Source of the DNA: GCA-2401155 sp045047085
GTDB taxonomy: Bacteria > Pseudomonadota > Alphaproteobacteria > Rhizobiales > Rhizobiaceae
Reading direction: 5' to 3'
Length of the DNA stretch: 64,000 nt
Assembly (NCBI GenBank): GCA_045047085.1
Contig: JASFYT010000004.1
Coordinates: 62,001-126,000, forward strand
Shown: one piece after another, positions 1 to 9,336 of the stretch
Position numbering within the stretch: position 1 is the first letter of the stretch
Layout: each line of letters starts with the position of its first letter
Made by a program: the position numbers and the translations under genes
Notes under the pieces: model-generated
Told to the model about the DNA's origin: nothing
Databases searched by the model: none
The model's input: the letters and a program-made list of their open reading frames with translations, nothing else

Positions 1-526
1 CTGTTCCAATTACGTTTGCGATCTGGCAAGAGGCGACAAAGTTAAATTGACCGGCCCATTTGGCTCAACCTTTTTACTTCCCAGCGACCCACATTCCCAT
101 GTGATGATGATCTGCACCGGAACAGGTTCAGCACCGTTCCGGGGCTTCACCATGCGACGCCAGCGCGAAATGCCATCTGCAAAAAATTCACTGTCGCTTT
201 ATTTTGGTGCACGCAAGCCGGATGATTTACCTTATTTTGGACCTTTAAACAAAATCCCGGACAAATTCCTGAAGAAAGTATTTGCCTTCAGCCGTCTTGA
301 CGATCAGCCCAAGAAATATGTTCAAGACATGATACGGCAAGAAAAAAGTGCGGTAGCTGAATTGCTGCGGGAACCAACCACATATATCTATATTTGTGGC
401 CTAAAAAAAATGGAACATGGGGTTGAAGAAGCGCTCAGCGATGTGGCCCGCGATGCCGGTCTGGATTGGAATGAGCTCCGAAACACCATGCGGGAAAGTG
501 GTCGCTATCACGTGGAAACCTATTGA
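1..526 (+). CDS. boxA: Benzoyl-CoA 2,3-epoxidase reductase subunit BoxA, 3' part
   Basis: BoxA is the flavin/iron-sulfur reductase that passes electrons from NADPH to the BoxB di-iron epoxidase in aerobic benzoyl-CoA degradation. The reading frame is already open at base 2, so this is only the C-terminal ~174 residues. Visible are the NADP-binding stretch MICTGTGSAPFRGF, the family-typical FGARKPDDLPYFGPL and FAFSRLDDQPKKYVQDM, then the YICGLKKMEHGVEEAL segment and a final HVETY, which matches the aromatic C-terminus of this FNR-type branch. The N-terminal ferredoxin domain lies outside the window. It is followed after two bases by a thioesterase, so the window starts inside a box operon. An FNR-type reductase of another oxygenase is possible but less likely given the YFGPL/PKKYVQDM/HVETY signatures. 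Confidence 0.85.
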   Translation, partial: CSNYVCDLARGDKVKLTGPFGSTFLLPSDPHSHVMMICTGTGSAPFRGFTMRRQREMPSAKNSLSLYFGARKPDDLPYFGPLNKIPDKFLKKVFAFSRLDDQPKKYVQDMIRQEKSAVAELLREPTTYIYICGLKKMEHGVEEALSDVARDAGLDWNELRNTMRESGRYHVETY

Positions 527-528
527 AT

Positions 529-975
529 ATGTCCAGCAATATATCCAAATTTCGCCACGAAATAGGCATTAGCTGGGGCGATTGCGACCCGGCAAAGATC
601 GTCTATACCGCAAACATTCCAGGCTATGCACTAAAGACTATTAATGCATGGTGGGAACATCATCTGGATGGAGATGGATGGTTTCAAATGGAACTCGATA
701 GAAACATCGGCACACCATTTGTTCATATGAGTCTTGATTTCAAATCACCGATCACACCGCGTCACAAATTAAATTGTGATGTCTGGCCATCAAAACTTGG
801 AGAAACTTCAATCGAATTTCGAGTCGATGGTTTTCAAAACGACGTCCTTTGTTTCGAAGGCCGGTTTGTTTGTGTTTTCACCATTGCCAACGAATTTAGA
901 AAACAGGCCCCCCCAAAAGAAATTCGAGAGATCATCTTGCCGCTGATAATTTCAGAAGCGCCGAATAAGGACTAA
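529..975 (+). CDS. 4-hydroxybenzoyl-CoA-type (hotdog) thioesterase
   Basis: A 148-residue acyl-CoA thioesterase of the 4HBT hotdog fold that would hydrolyse an (aryl-)CoA ester in the cytoplasm. The N-terminal SWGDCDPAKIVYTANI carries the catalytic-aspartate motif of the Pseudomonas-type 4-hydroxybenzoyl-CoA thioesterases, and the length fits the family. The ATG at 529 lies two bases after the boxA stop; an in-frame TTG at 523 overlaps boxA but is a poorer start. Its place next to boxA suggests release of CoA from benzoyl-CoA or a dead-end intermediate, a valve function seen in box clusters. The exact substrate is inferred. Confidence 0.82.
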   Translation: MSSNISKFRHEIGISWGDCDPAKIVYTANIPGYALKTINAWWEHHLDGDGWFQMELDRNIGTPFVHMSLDFKSPITPRHKLNCDVWPSKLGETSIEFRVDGFQNDVLCFEGRFVCVFTIANEFRKQAPPKEIREIILPLIISEAPNKD

Positions 976-985
976 CGCCGAAAAT

Positions 986-1717
986 TCATTTTCGATATTC
1001 ACTAAACTTGATCTCGTCATTCGCGCATCTAACAATGATATTGCTTGGCTTCCACATCAACGCATCTTCATCGCACAATTCATTCAGCTGTTTTAGAATT
1101 TCTGGAACACCCAATTGATCAGCATAATACATGAGCCCGCCGCGATGGCGTGGAAATCCAAAATTTGAAACCGTCACCAGATCAATATCGGAACCCGATA
1201 GCGCAATTCCCTCTTCCAAAATTGCAGCAGCTTCATTTATCATCGCAAGTAAGAGACGACGCCTGATCTCGCACGCATCATAATCTCCTCGTTCTATTTT
1301 GGCAAAATAGGCTTCTTCGCGGATCAAATCCTCTATCAAAGGATCGATAACCGGACCTTGCCCACCGGGATAGCGATACCATCCCACCCCGGATTTCATA
1401 CCAAGACGCCCTTCTTCAACCATGCGATCAGCAATGGGAATATAACGCCGCTTGGGATCACGTGTAGATTTCAGCCGTTTTCTGTTCGCGTACGCAATAT
1501 CGAGACCGATAATATCCTGAGTCTCATAAGGCCCCTTCGCAAACCCAAATTCAACCATCGCCTCGTCAAGTTCCCACGGGTTGGTGCCATCCATGAGCAA
1601 AACATCTGCGGCCTCATGATAACGCGCCAATAACCGATTGCTAATTATCTCCTCATCCATCTCAATTAAACTTGCCTGCTCTTTCACCATCGGCTCCTCA
1701 AAGGGTAATTCAGCCAT
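986..1717 (-). CDS. Stand-alone C-terminal 3-hydroxyacyl-CoA dehydrogenase domain (FadB/FadJ-like), probably truncated
   Basis: This 243-residue protein holds only the helical C-terminal 3HCDH domains of a FadB-type multifunctional beta-oxidation protein. Residues ~24-120 (ISNRLLARYHEAADVLL, GMKSGVGWYRYP) form the first 3HCDH_C repeat and ~150-225 (RRRLLLAMINEAAAILEEGI, NFGFPRHRGGLMYYAD) the second. The crotonase domain and the Rossmann NAD domain of the ~700-residue family are absent. The frame is closed by a stop about 39 bases upstream of the ATG, so the missing part is not nearby. It is either the remnant of a deleted fadB-like gene or, less likely, a separate dimerisation subunit. It points away from the LysR gene, with only ~240 bases between their starts. 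Confidence 0.72.
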   Translation of the reverse strand: MAELPFEEPMVKEQASLIEMDEEIISNRLLARYHEAADVLLMDGTNPWELDEAMVEFGFAKGPYETQDIIGLDIAYANRKRLKSTRDPKRRYIPIADRMVEEGRLGMKSGVGWYRYPGGQGPVIDPLIEDLIREEAYFAKIERGDYDACEIRRRLLLAMINEAAAILEEGIALSGSDIDLVTVSNFGFPRHRGGLMYYADQLGVPEILKQLNELCDEDALMWKPSNIIVRCANDEIKFSEYRK

Positions 1718-1955
1718 TCCCGGCCAGCCGGTTATAACATCACATTTCTAACATACCTCAGATTTGAGTTGTAGAAAAATCCTACCAAGTCGCGTACATT
1801 TCAACCTGCTTCATCACTGGTTCGCAAGATTTTCTGTCAATGCTCTAATGCATGGTTTTTTTGATTGCTCAACTCATATTGATCTATATATTTCCCAGAT
1901 ACCCGACGACCAACAGGCCAGAACAAGACACATCCAAAGGCAACCCGGCAAAACA

Positions 1956-2870
1956 ATGACAAACCGAATTCGCATGCGGCATCTCAGATGCTTTCTACAA
2001 CTGGCGAAGTATCGTTCTGTCACCCGTGCGGCAGAAGAGCTCAACACCGTTCAACCATCGGTGTCACGGACATTGAAAGAACTGGAAAGCGAACTCGGCG
2101 TTGAATTATTCCACCGCTCTCCCAACGGCCTCACCTTAACAACGGCAGGCAAAACTCTGCATGGTTACGTCAAGAATGGCCTCTTGCAAATTGATCAGGG
2201 CCTGGATGTCCTGCGCGGAAAAACTCGCCAAAAACAGGTTACCATCTGCGCTTTACCAAATGTCGTCAGAGTTTTAATGCCGAGTGTTATTGCAAAATTC
2301 AAAAAATTCTATCCGGAGATCGACATAAGCATTAAAACCAATATCGGCGCCGCCATGATTGATGGTTTGCGAAACGGAGAGGTCGATTTTATGGTCGGAA
2401 GACTGATGTCTCCCTCAATGCTCAAAGATATGAGTTTTGAACATCTCTATCATGAACCTCTGGTTTTTGCGTGTCGTGTGGGGCACCCACTTGCGGAAAA
2501 AAAGTCCATAATGATTGAGGATATAGATCAATTCGAGATCATAATACCATCGGACGAAACCATCATCCGCACGGAGCTTGACCGCTTCATCCTTACCAAA
2601 GGCTTGACCCGGTTTTCCAATGTTATCGAGACGATTTCATTTGAGTTTTCCCGCAAATATATTCAGGCCACGGATGCCGTTGTTTGCCAACCCAAAGGCA
2701 GCATTAGGCAGGAGCTGGAGGAGGGCAATGTTGTGGTTCTGGACACTTCATGCGAGGAGTTGATGGGATCCGTAGGATTGACAACAATTGCCGGAAAAGC
2801 ACCATCTCATCCATCAACCCTAATGAAAGACATCCTCCGCAAAGAGGTCGTCGAACTAGGCTTGTCATAA
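1956..2870 (+). CDS. LysR family regulator, PcaQ/GbpR-like
   Basis: A 304-residue LysR-type activator. The winged helix-turn-helix is at residues ~5-64 (RMRHLRCFLQLAKYRSVTRA, followed by AEELNTVQPSVSRTLKELES), and the rest is the periplasmic-binding-protein-like effector domain. The NTVQPSVSRTLKELE recognition region resembles PcaQ and GbpR regulators of aromatic and sugar catabolism. The longer frame opening at 1764 would add 64 low-complexity residues ahead of a canonical LysR start, so the ATG at 1956 is preferred. It is divergent from the 3HCDH fragment and followed by the sulfatase gene after ~170 bases; which neighbour it controls is not clear. Confidence 0.85.
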   Translation: MTNRIRMRHLRCFLQLAKYRSVTRAAEELNTVQPSVSRTLKELESELGVELFHRSPNGLTLTTAGKTLHGYVKNGLLQIDQGLDVLRGKTRQKQVTICALPNVVRVLMPSVIAKFKKFYPEIDISIKTNIGAAMIDGLRNGEVDFMVGRLMSPSMLKDMSFEHLYHEPLVFACRVGHPLAEKKSIMIEDIDQFEIIIPSDETIIRTELDRFILTKGLTRFSNVIETISFEFSRKYIQATDAVVCQPKGSIRQELEEGNVVVLDTSCEELMGSVGLTTIAGKAPSHPSTLMKDILRKEVVELGLS

Positions 2871-3037
2871 CAAATTTGTTATGTCGCACCTTAAGATACT
2901 ACTTCACATATTAATTTTGCGAACTAAACTGTCCTTGAACTAAAAAAGATGATGCAATCCGTTTTGGGTGCATTTTCTATAGATTTTCAATGTTTTCGCG
3001 ATGCAAAGCTGGCGGAAATACTCACGTTTAAGCAGGC

Positions 3038-4702
3038 ATGAATTTGGCAAAAGCAAAAAATATTCTCTTTATAATGTTTGATCAACTGCGATGGGATTAC
3101 CTGAGTTGCTATGGTCACCCACATTTGCAAACACCTCATATTGACCGGTTGGCCGAAAAGGGTGTTCGTTTTAATCGCGCAACTATCCAGTCACCAATTT
3201 GCGGATCTTCGCGCATGTCTACGTATACTGGACGGTACGTGCATTCCCATGGTGCATCATGGAATGAAATTCCACTAAAGGTTGGCGAAATGACCATGGG
3301 CGACCATTTACGCGAACTTGGAATGGGATGTTGGTTGGTTGGAAAAACACATATGCGGGCGGATGCCGCCGGTATGGCTCGACTGGGATTGGAACCAGAC
3401 AGTCTAATTGGCGTACGGGTTGCTGAATGTGGCTTCGACGTTTTCGAACGCGATGACGGCATTAATCCGGTTGGCGCCGGTGGGCCTTATGATCCCAATG
3501 CCGCAAAAGCCTATAATGAATACCTAAAAGGCAAAGGCTACGGTGGTGAAAACCCATGGCACGACCATGCAAATTCCGGCATTGATGATGCTGGCAATGT
3601 GCTATCTGGATGGTTCCTGAAAAACTCAAAAGAAGCGGCCAATATCGCAGAAGGGGATAGCGAGACCCCGTATCTTACACGCAGAGGTATGGAGTTCATT
3701 GAACAGGCGAAAGGTCCGTGGTGCTGCCATCTTTCCTATATCAAACCCCATTGGCCCTACGTGGTTCCGGCCCCTTATCACGACATGTATGGCCCCGAAC
3801 ATATAATACCAGTCAACCGGTCGCAGGAAGAGTTTGATTCAGCGCATTCGGTCATGAAGGCTTTCATGAACAACGGCGTTAGCAAAGCTTTCAGTGAGCA
3901 AAAAGTGCGCGACGCCGTTATTCCCGCCTATATGGGATTGATCAAACAGTGCGATGATCAAATGGGCGTTCTTTTCAATTGGCTGGAAGATACGGGCCGT
4001 ATGGAAGATACAATGATTGTGGTTACTTCCGATCACGGTGATTTCCTTGGTGATCACTGGATGGGAGAAAAAACGTTTTTCCACGACGCCTCCGTCAAAG
4101 TACCGCTGATCATTTACGATCCCTCATCTGAGGCAGATGTTACCCGTGGAACAGTCAGCGATGCGCTAGTGGAATGTATCGATATAGCCCCAACCTTCGT
4201 TGAAGTGGCAGGTGGACAAGTTCCAAATCACGTTCTTGAAGGTCATTCTCTGCTGCCCATCCTGCATGGGAAAACGGACGAGTTAGATCGCGATTTCGTC
4301 ATTTGCGAGTATGATTATTCAGCCTCACCTATTGCCACAACGCTAGAGCAGGGCGTTCGCGAGGCGGTTATGTTCATGGTGGCTAACAAGGAATGGAAGC
4401 TCATTCATTTCGAGGGTTTTGATTTACCGGTTCTCTTCAATTTGAAGGAAGATCCGAATGAACTGGTTGATCTGGGCAACAGTGAAGCACACGAAGACAT
4501 TATAAAAATGATGTATGAAAAATTGTTCCAATGGTCCCGGCGCGTCTCTCAACGAACGACCCGGTCGGAAGAACAATTGATAAAAATGCGGGCCAAGGCG
4601 CGAACGCGCGGCGTAGTCATTGGTGTTTATGACGAAAATGACACGCCACTGGAATTCACTACCAAATATCGAGGACTTAAAGTCGAAGATCGAAGAACGT
4701 AA
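3038..4702 (+). CDS. Type I sulfatase / phosphonate-monoester-hydrolase-like enzyme
   Basis: A 554-residue alkaline-phosphatase-superfamily hydrolase that needs oxidation of its active-site cysteine to formylglycine. Metal-binding D15 and Q16 are in ILFIMFDQLRWDYLSCYG; the modification motif ICGSSRMSTYTGRY puts the nucleophile at C55 with R59, in the CxSxR rather than the CxPxR form. A second metal site is in VVTSDHGDFLGDHWMGEK. There is no signal peptide, so it is probably cytoplasmic, as choline-sulfatases and phosphonate monoester hydrolases usually are. The next gene encodes a TAXI binding protein ~45 bases downstream, so the substrate may be a sulfate or phosphonate ester taken up by that transporter; this is inferred. 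Confidence 0.85.
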   Translation: MNLAKAKNILFIMFDQLRWDYLSCYGHPHLQTPHIDRLAEKGVRFNRATIQSPICGSSRMSTYTGRYVHSHGASWNEIPLKVGEMTMGDHLRELGMGCWLVGKTHMRADAAGMARLGLEPDSLIGVRVAECGFDVFERDDGINPVGAGGPYDPNAAKAYNEYLKGKGYGGENPWHDHANSGIDDAGNVLSGWFLKNSKEAANIAEGDSETPYLTRRGMEFIEQAKGPWCCHLSYIKPHWPYVVPAPYHDMYGPEHIIPVNRSQEEFDSAHSVMKAFMNNGVSKAFSEQKVRDAVIPAYMGLIKQCDDQMGVLFNWLEDTGRMEDTMIVVTSDHGDFLGDHWMGEKTFFHDASVKVPLIIYDPSSEADVTRGTVSDALVECIDIAPTFVEVAGGQVPNHVLEGHSLLPILHGKTDELDRDFVICEYDYSASPIATTLEQGVREAVMFMVANKEWKLIHFEGFDLPVLFNLKEDPNELVDLGNSEAHEDIIKMMYEKLFQWSRRVSQRTTRSEEQLIKMRAKARTRGVVIGVYDENDTPLEFTTKYRGLKVEDRRT

Positions 4703-4748
4703 TGTCGGAACATCCTACACACCGATATTCATAAAGGGAGGAAATATT

Positions 4749-5801
4749 ATGATACATAGAACACTCAAACTGACAGCACTGGCAGGCATTGCCTATTGCA
4801 GCGCAGTCACGGCCCATGCACAAGTCAACCTTTCAGCGGAAGCGTCCAGCCCGGGCAATTCGCCCCATCTGTCTATCATTCACATGGCCGATATCGCTGG
4901 TCAGGCAAAAATTGCCAATCTGCAAGTGCAGGAAGGCCAAACCCTTACCAATTCAATATTGAACGTTGCACAGGGCAAAACGGATATTGCTCCTGCACCA
5001 ATCATTTTGACATTCCTGCTTGAGAAAGGACGCGGTCCATACGCCAAACAAGGCGATAAAGGAGCAGCGTTGGCCGAGAACCTTCGTGCACTATATCCTT
5101 ATAATGCAGGCGCCTACGGTCTGTTTGCCCATGAGAGTAAAAACATCATGAAATGGGGAGATCTGAAAGGCAAAACCGTTTTCAATGGCCCTCCACGTGG
5201 TGCCGCTTTGGTAAATGCCCGTCAGGCAATTGTTTTGGCAGCCGGCCTGAAAGACGGTGGCGACTACAAAGGCTATCAGGCAAATTGGGGACAATTACCC
5301 GGCATTCTGGTTGATGGTTCGGTTGACGCTTTTGTGGTTCCTCTGACATTTCCTTCGGCCCGTGTGACCACGGCACTTGCAGCCGGCAAAGTGCGTATAG
5401 TCTCCACACCGAAAGATGTTTTTGAGAGCGATGGATATCAAAAAATCTTCAAGGCACCAGGAAATGTACCCATAATCGTGAAACAAGAAGACATGGGATA
5501 CACAAAAGATATGGGTGTTTCGCTTGTATCAACAGATGGTACATTTCGTGGGATGGGCACAGCCTTTGCTGATGTCGTTCACAAGAATATGGATTTCGAT
5601 TTGGTCAAATCCCTTGTCGCAACCTACATCGCAAACATCGACAAACTCAAAGCCAAAGCACCCTATGCGCCTAACATTGGCGTGGGTAATTTAGATGCCG
5701 GCGCTTCGGGATTTTGTGGTGCCAGCAAGCTTAAATATCATGCCGGCGCGATCGCTGCCTGGGAAGGCGCCGGTTACAGCATTCCTGATTGCGCAAAATA
5801 G
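4749..5801 (+). CDS. TAXI family TRAP transporter solute-binding protein
   Basis: A 350-residue periplasmic binding protein of a TAXI-type TRAP transporter. A cleavable signal peptide is clear at residues 1-24 (TALAGIAYCSAVTAHA, then Q), followed by the TAXI/NMT1-like fold. The ATG at 4749 follows a strong ribosome site (aaagggaggaaat); a longer frame from 4620 overlaps the sulfatase and is not needed. The gene is separated from its fused permease by a GC-rich hairpin. The ligand is unknown. Position after a sulfatase suggests the pair handles one substrate. Confidence 0.88.
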   Translation: MIHRTLKLTALAGIAYCSAVTAHAQVNLSAEASSPGNSPHLSIIHMADIAGQAKIANLQVQEGQTLTNSILNVAQGKTDIAPAPIILTFLLEKGRGPYAKQGDKGAALAENLRALYPYNAGAYGLFAHESKNIMKWGDLKGKTVFNGPPRGAALVNARQAIVLAAGLKDGGDYKGYQANWGQLPGILVDGSVDAFVVPLTFPSARVTTALAAGKVRIVSTPKDVFESDGYQKIFKAPGNVPIIVKQEDMGYTKDMGVSLVSTDGTFRGMGTAFADVVHKNMDFDLVKSLVATYIANIDKLKAKAPYAPNIGVGNLDAGASGFCGASKLKYHAGAIAAWEGAGYSIPDCAK

Positions 5802-5813
5802 TAGTATGTTATT

Positions 5814-5842
5814 GGCCAGCGCCGATTGAATTAGCGCTGGCC
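5814..5842 (+). terminator. Hairpin between TAXI binding protein and permease (attenuator/terminator)
   Basis: GGCCAGCGC and GCGCTGGCC form a perfect 9-bp stem around an 11-nt loop, followed by TTTTCTTTT. It lies 13 bases after the binding-protein stop and 30 before the permease start, so it probably protects or partly terminates the mRNA and raises binding protein over permease. Confidence 0.8.
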
Positions 5843-5871
5843 TTTTCTTTTGAATTTTCCTGAGGAAACCG

Positions 5872-8217
5872 ATGTCAGAAGCAAATCATGCTAGCCCACA
5901 AGCTGATTTTGGACAGAAACTCGCTTTAGCAATAGCGTTTGTTCTGGTGGTCATCGGGATGTTGAATACACTGCCAGCCATCCCAGGGCTCGATGGCCTA
6001 GTTGCTGGAATGACCGGGAATATCGCAATTGTCGTGCGTAAATATCCCTATGAATATCTATTCCCCCTAGCCTTTGTGTTGATGATGGTAATCGTCGCGC
6101 TGAAACATTCATTCTGGCGTCAGTATTCTAACAAAGGTCCTGCTGTTCGTGCCTTGTGTCTGGCCATAGATATTGCACTCATCGCAATGGCAGCGATTAT
6201 TTCCATCTCCTACCTTATCGAAATAGACTCCGTCTGCTTGATTGATCAGTTCACCGGCGAGCGCGCAGAGCTGATCGCCAAGGCATTGATTGAAGAAATC
6301 GAATTCGCCAAATTGTACGGCCTTCCGGAACCATCCACGGTCGATGATCCTTCCTGCATCAGCACACTCGGCATTTGGATTTTCCCAATTGTTGCGGTCG
6401 CGATCGCAGTTTTCCTTGGATACAACGTCAAGGTATGGGGACTTCCGCTGGTTATGGTCGCCATCCTGATTGCAAGTTATGCCCTGATTTCAGTGTTTGT
6501 CTGGTATATCTGGGGCGCCGAAGACATCAACAAATATTTGATTACAAAGCTCGGCGGCGAGCCAAGATTACTAATTGATGGCCGCCCGAATGTGCAGGAT
6601 ATACTGGTCAATAATGCCCAAGGATTGCTTGGCAGGTTCATGGGAATTCTGCTCAATACGGTTTTTCCTTATATTGTTTTAGGTTCTCTTTTCGGAGTGT
6701 CAGCCGGTGGCAAATCCCTGATCAAGCTTGCGTTTCTATGGACGCGAAAATTACGCGGCGGCCCGGCCCATGCAGCAATTGTCAGCTCTGCCATGTTTGG
6801 CACCATTTCGGGCGGACCTGTTGTCAATGTTCTCTCCACCGGAGTTTTGACAATCCCGATGATGTTAAAGCGAGGTTTTTCAAAAACCTTCGCAGGCGGA
6901 ATTGAAGCTTCTGCATCTTCAGGTGGCCAGATCATGCCACCAGTAATGGGCGTCGCTGCCTTCGTTTTATCGGCAATGACCGTTGTGCCTTATCGCGAAA
7001 TCATCATTTCAGCCGCCCTTCCCGCGGCTGCCTATTTCGGTTGTCTGTTCCTGTCAGTCGTTTTTCAGGCACGCAAACAAGGTATTGAGGCCTACGGCGA
7101 AGTAACCCCCGATATGCTTCTAACCCGAAAAGACTGGATAAATCTGGCGATGATCATCGCGCCTATTCTGTTGATACTTGTCCTTTTGATCACTCCCAAA
7201 GAAGCAATTGGCTGTGGTACAATTGCCGGTTTATTTGGCGTGGCACAGGTATTTGATGGTGCCAGTTGCACTACCGAAAACCTGCCGTGGATTTTTCAAT
7301 TGTTGCAAAACTCGGCAGGCGATGCGGGTTCCGCCGGTTGGTGGGCAACAGCTCTATTGTCGATATTGTTCTTTCTCGATGAAGACATCCGCAAGCATCC
7401 AAAAAAATTACTGATCGCATTTGCCGAAGCCGGTGTTTTGATCAGCACGCTTTATCTGATGTTTCTTGCAGTATCAGTCATTGATTTTTGCCTCAACCTG
7501 ACTGGTCTTTCCAACTTCATCGCCGGTGACATAATCCATTGGCTACGGGATCACGGTGAAACGCTCAGCGAAAACGGGACATTCCTGTTTGCTGCACTGC
7601 TGGTCACCATGTTCATGGCCATATTGCTGGGCATGGGAATGCCAACTGTTCCAGCTTATATCAATGTTGCATTGTTAATGGGTCCGATGTTGGTGGGATT
7701 GGGAATTGCTACATTTACCGCCCACATGTTCATTTTCTATTTTGCCGTAGCATCAGCCATAACACCGCCCGTGGCTATCGCTGCGTTTGCAGCCGCCTCA
7801 CTAACCAAAGCTGATCCAATGGCAACAGGGTTTTCGGCCGTAAAATCCGGGATCGTAATGTTCGTGATCCCGTTCATTTTTGCTTTTTATCCGGAACTCC
7901 TGTTGATTCCTGCCGCTCAAATTGACCCCGCCTCAAGTAGCGGCGCTTACCTTCAAGGATATGACGGAAGCATTCACCTGCTATCAGTTCTCGGTCTATG
8001 CGCCCGTGTTGCCATCGGATTTTACCTGCTGGCAAGCGCTCTGGCACGGTTTGATCACGCTCGATTATCCCTGGCTGAAGTATTGCTTCGCATAGGTCTG
8101 GCCTTGGCAGTCATCGCCAGCCTGCCCGCGATCTATATCAGCGGATTAGTCATAACTGCGTTGTATCTGGTCTTTCATATTCGCAAAAACCCGGTAGTTC
8201 GCGCCATGGTTTCTTGA
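5872..8217 (+). CDS. TRAP transporter fused permease (DctQM-type, TAXI associated)
   Basis: A 781-residue polytopic inner-membrane protein, the size of TAXI permeases that fuse the 4TM small and 12TM large subunits. The first ~220 residues hold several hydrophobic spans; the DctM-like part begins near residue 230 and includes GTISGGPVVNVLSTG, EASASSGGQIMPPVMGVAAF and GMGMPTVPAYINVALL, then AITPPVAIAAFAAASLTKADP, typical of the TRAP large subunit. It would import the ligand of the preceding TAXI protein using a sodium gradient. It ends 64 bases before a broken acyl-CoA synthetase on the other strand. Confidence 0.9.
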   Translation: MSEANHASPQADFGQKLALAIAFVLVVIGMLNTLPAIPGLDGLVAGMTGNIAIVVRKYPYEYLFPLAFVLMMVIVALKHSFWRQYSNKGPAVRALCLAIDIALIAMAAIISISYLIEIDSVCLIDQFTGERAELIAKALIEEIEFAKLYGLPEPSTVDDPSCISTLGIWIFPIVAVAIAVFLGYNVKVWGLPLVMVAILIASYALISVFVWYIWGAEDINKYLITKLGGEPRLLIDGRPNVQDILVNNAQGLLGRFMGILLNTVFPYIVLGSLFGVSAGGKSLIKLAFLWTRKLRGGPAHAAIVSSAMFGTISGGPVVNVLSTGVLTIPMMLKRGFSKTFAGGIEASASSGGQIMPPVMGVAAFVLSAMTVVPYREIIISAALPAAAYFGCLFLSVVFQARKQGIEAYGEVTPDMLLTRKDWINLAMIIAPILLILVLLITPKEAIGCGTIAGLFGVAQVFDGASCTTENLPWIFQLLQNSAGDAGSAGWWATALLSILFFLDEDIRKHPKKLLIAFAEAGVLISTLYLMFLAVSVIDFCLNLTGLSNFIAGDIIHWLRDHGETLSENGTFLFAALLVTMFMAILLGMGMPTVPAYINVALLMGPMLVGLGIATFTAHMFIFYFAVASAITPPVAIAAFAAASLTKADPMATGFSAVKSGIVMFVIPFIFAFYPELLLIPAAQIDPASSSGAYLQGYDGSIHLLSVLGLCARVAIGFYLLASALARFDHARLSLAEVLLRIGLALAVIASLPAIYISGLVITALYLVFHIRKNPVVRAMVS

Positions 8218-8280
8218 ACCGGGATTATTGATCACATGCACCAACCGCAATTGCGTTGATCACGCAATGTCACATGCCTG

Positions 8281-8562
8281 CTAAGCCTGAGCCAATAGTC
8301 CAGATGCAAGTGCATCAATCTCTCGATCAAATTCATGATAGCTGTAACGTTCACCAGTCGCAGCAAAGATAAGCGCATCACGGGACCCAAAACGCGACAC
8401 CGTTTCACGAAACATTTCGGGGATTGTGATGTGGCGCAATTGTGTGTCGGTGTTACCTTTGACATAGGAAACGCCGTCCTTCGGAGCACCCGTGTTCTGA
8501 TCAGGTTTGGAAGAACCAGAACCGCCAGACGCACTGATCTTTGCCGCACTACTTTCATTCAA
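8281..8562 (-). pseudogene. N-terminal remnant of an AMP-forming acyl-CoA synthetase
   Basis: The 93-codon frame carries the N-terminal signature of fatty/aryl-acyl-CoA synthetases (TIPEMFRETVSRFGSRDALI, then GERYSYHEFDREIDALASGL) and then stops after LLAQA. In intact enzymes this stretch continues for some 450 residues with the P-loop and adenylation motifs, none of which follow. The only in-frame initiation codon is a TTG; an AGGGAG ribosome-like site is ~17 bases upstream of it. The fragment sits between the TRAP permease and the TetR gene and is probably a 5' stump left by a deletion. Confidence 0.7.
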
Positions 8563-8721
8563 AATTGAAATGGGTCACTCCCTATATAGTTCGCCAGTCA
8601 CCACTTTGCTCAAAGGCATGGGCCGCCAATAAACGACGATAAACAAGATAGAATGCTTCTTGCAAAGCATCGAACAGTCAATTGGAAAAAACATCCCAAC
8701 CAAAGGCCTCCAGCTCAAACT

Positions 8722-9336
8722 TTACCGGTTCTGCGGAATTTCATCTTTTAATTTTCTAATTCCTTCAATCGCGAGGGTCGCTGCAAGGTTTGCATATTCA
8801 AAACGGCTCATGCCGCGATCAGGACTGAACCACATAAACGCCCAATTCAACATCCCCAGCAACGACATAGTAATCGGAATTAGAAGGGATCTTGATTGTC
8901 TTAGTTTTGGCTCAAATTCGATAATAACATCGGTAAACACACCAACGATTAGTCGTTCGCATTGGCGGATCTTTGCAGCTTGGTCCTTAGGTAAATTATT
9001 GAGTGAATTCATCTGCACACGGTGCAAATCATCTGCATCTTTATATTGATCAAGCAGTGCAACACAAAGGTTGCGCAACGTTTGTTCCGATGTGCCCGAG
9101 CGATCAACCGCGGCGAGAGCATTTTCAATTCCGGTCAAATGGGTGCAAATAATGTCAAATATCAGGTCATTCTTGCCGCCATAATAGTGATATAGCAGCG
9201 CTTTAGACACACCACATTCACGCGCAATATCGTCCATGGATGCACGATTACCGCCCGCATTGGCAAACACCATTGCCGCCTTGATTCTGATGGCATCCCG
9301 CTTGTCATTATAGTCGTCTGCGCGAACGCGTGCCAT
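8722..9336 (-). CDS. TetR family regulator, PaaR-like
   Basis: A 204-residue TetR repressor: MARVRADDYNDKRDAIRIKA leads into the helix-turn-helix MDDIARECGVSKALLYHYYG (residues ~30-50), and the C-terminal half is an all-helical ligand domain with FMWFSPDRGMSRFEYANLAA near the end. Both halves resemble PaaR, which represses phenylacetate genes and is relieved by a CoA intermediate. The ATG at 9336 starts at the family-typical MARVRA; the frame also opens at 9381. It is divergent from paaA, and candidate operators lie before paaA and between paaG and paaZ. PaaR identity is inferred from family resemblance and position. Confidence 0.82.
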   Translation of the reverse strand: MARVRADDYNDKRDAIRIKAAMVFANAGGNRASMDDIARECGVSKALLYHYYGGKNDLIFDIICTHLTGIENALAAVDRSGTSEQTLRNLCVALLDQYKDADDLHRVQMNSLNNLPKDQAAKIRQCERLIVGVFTDVIIEFEPKLRQSRSLLIPITMSLLGMLNWAFMWFSPDRGMSRFEYANLAATLAIEGIRKLKDEIPQNR

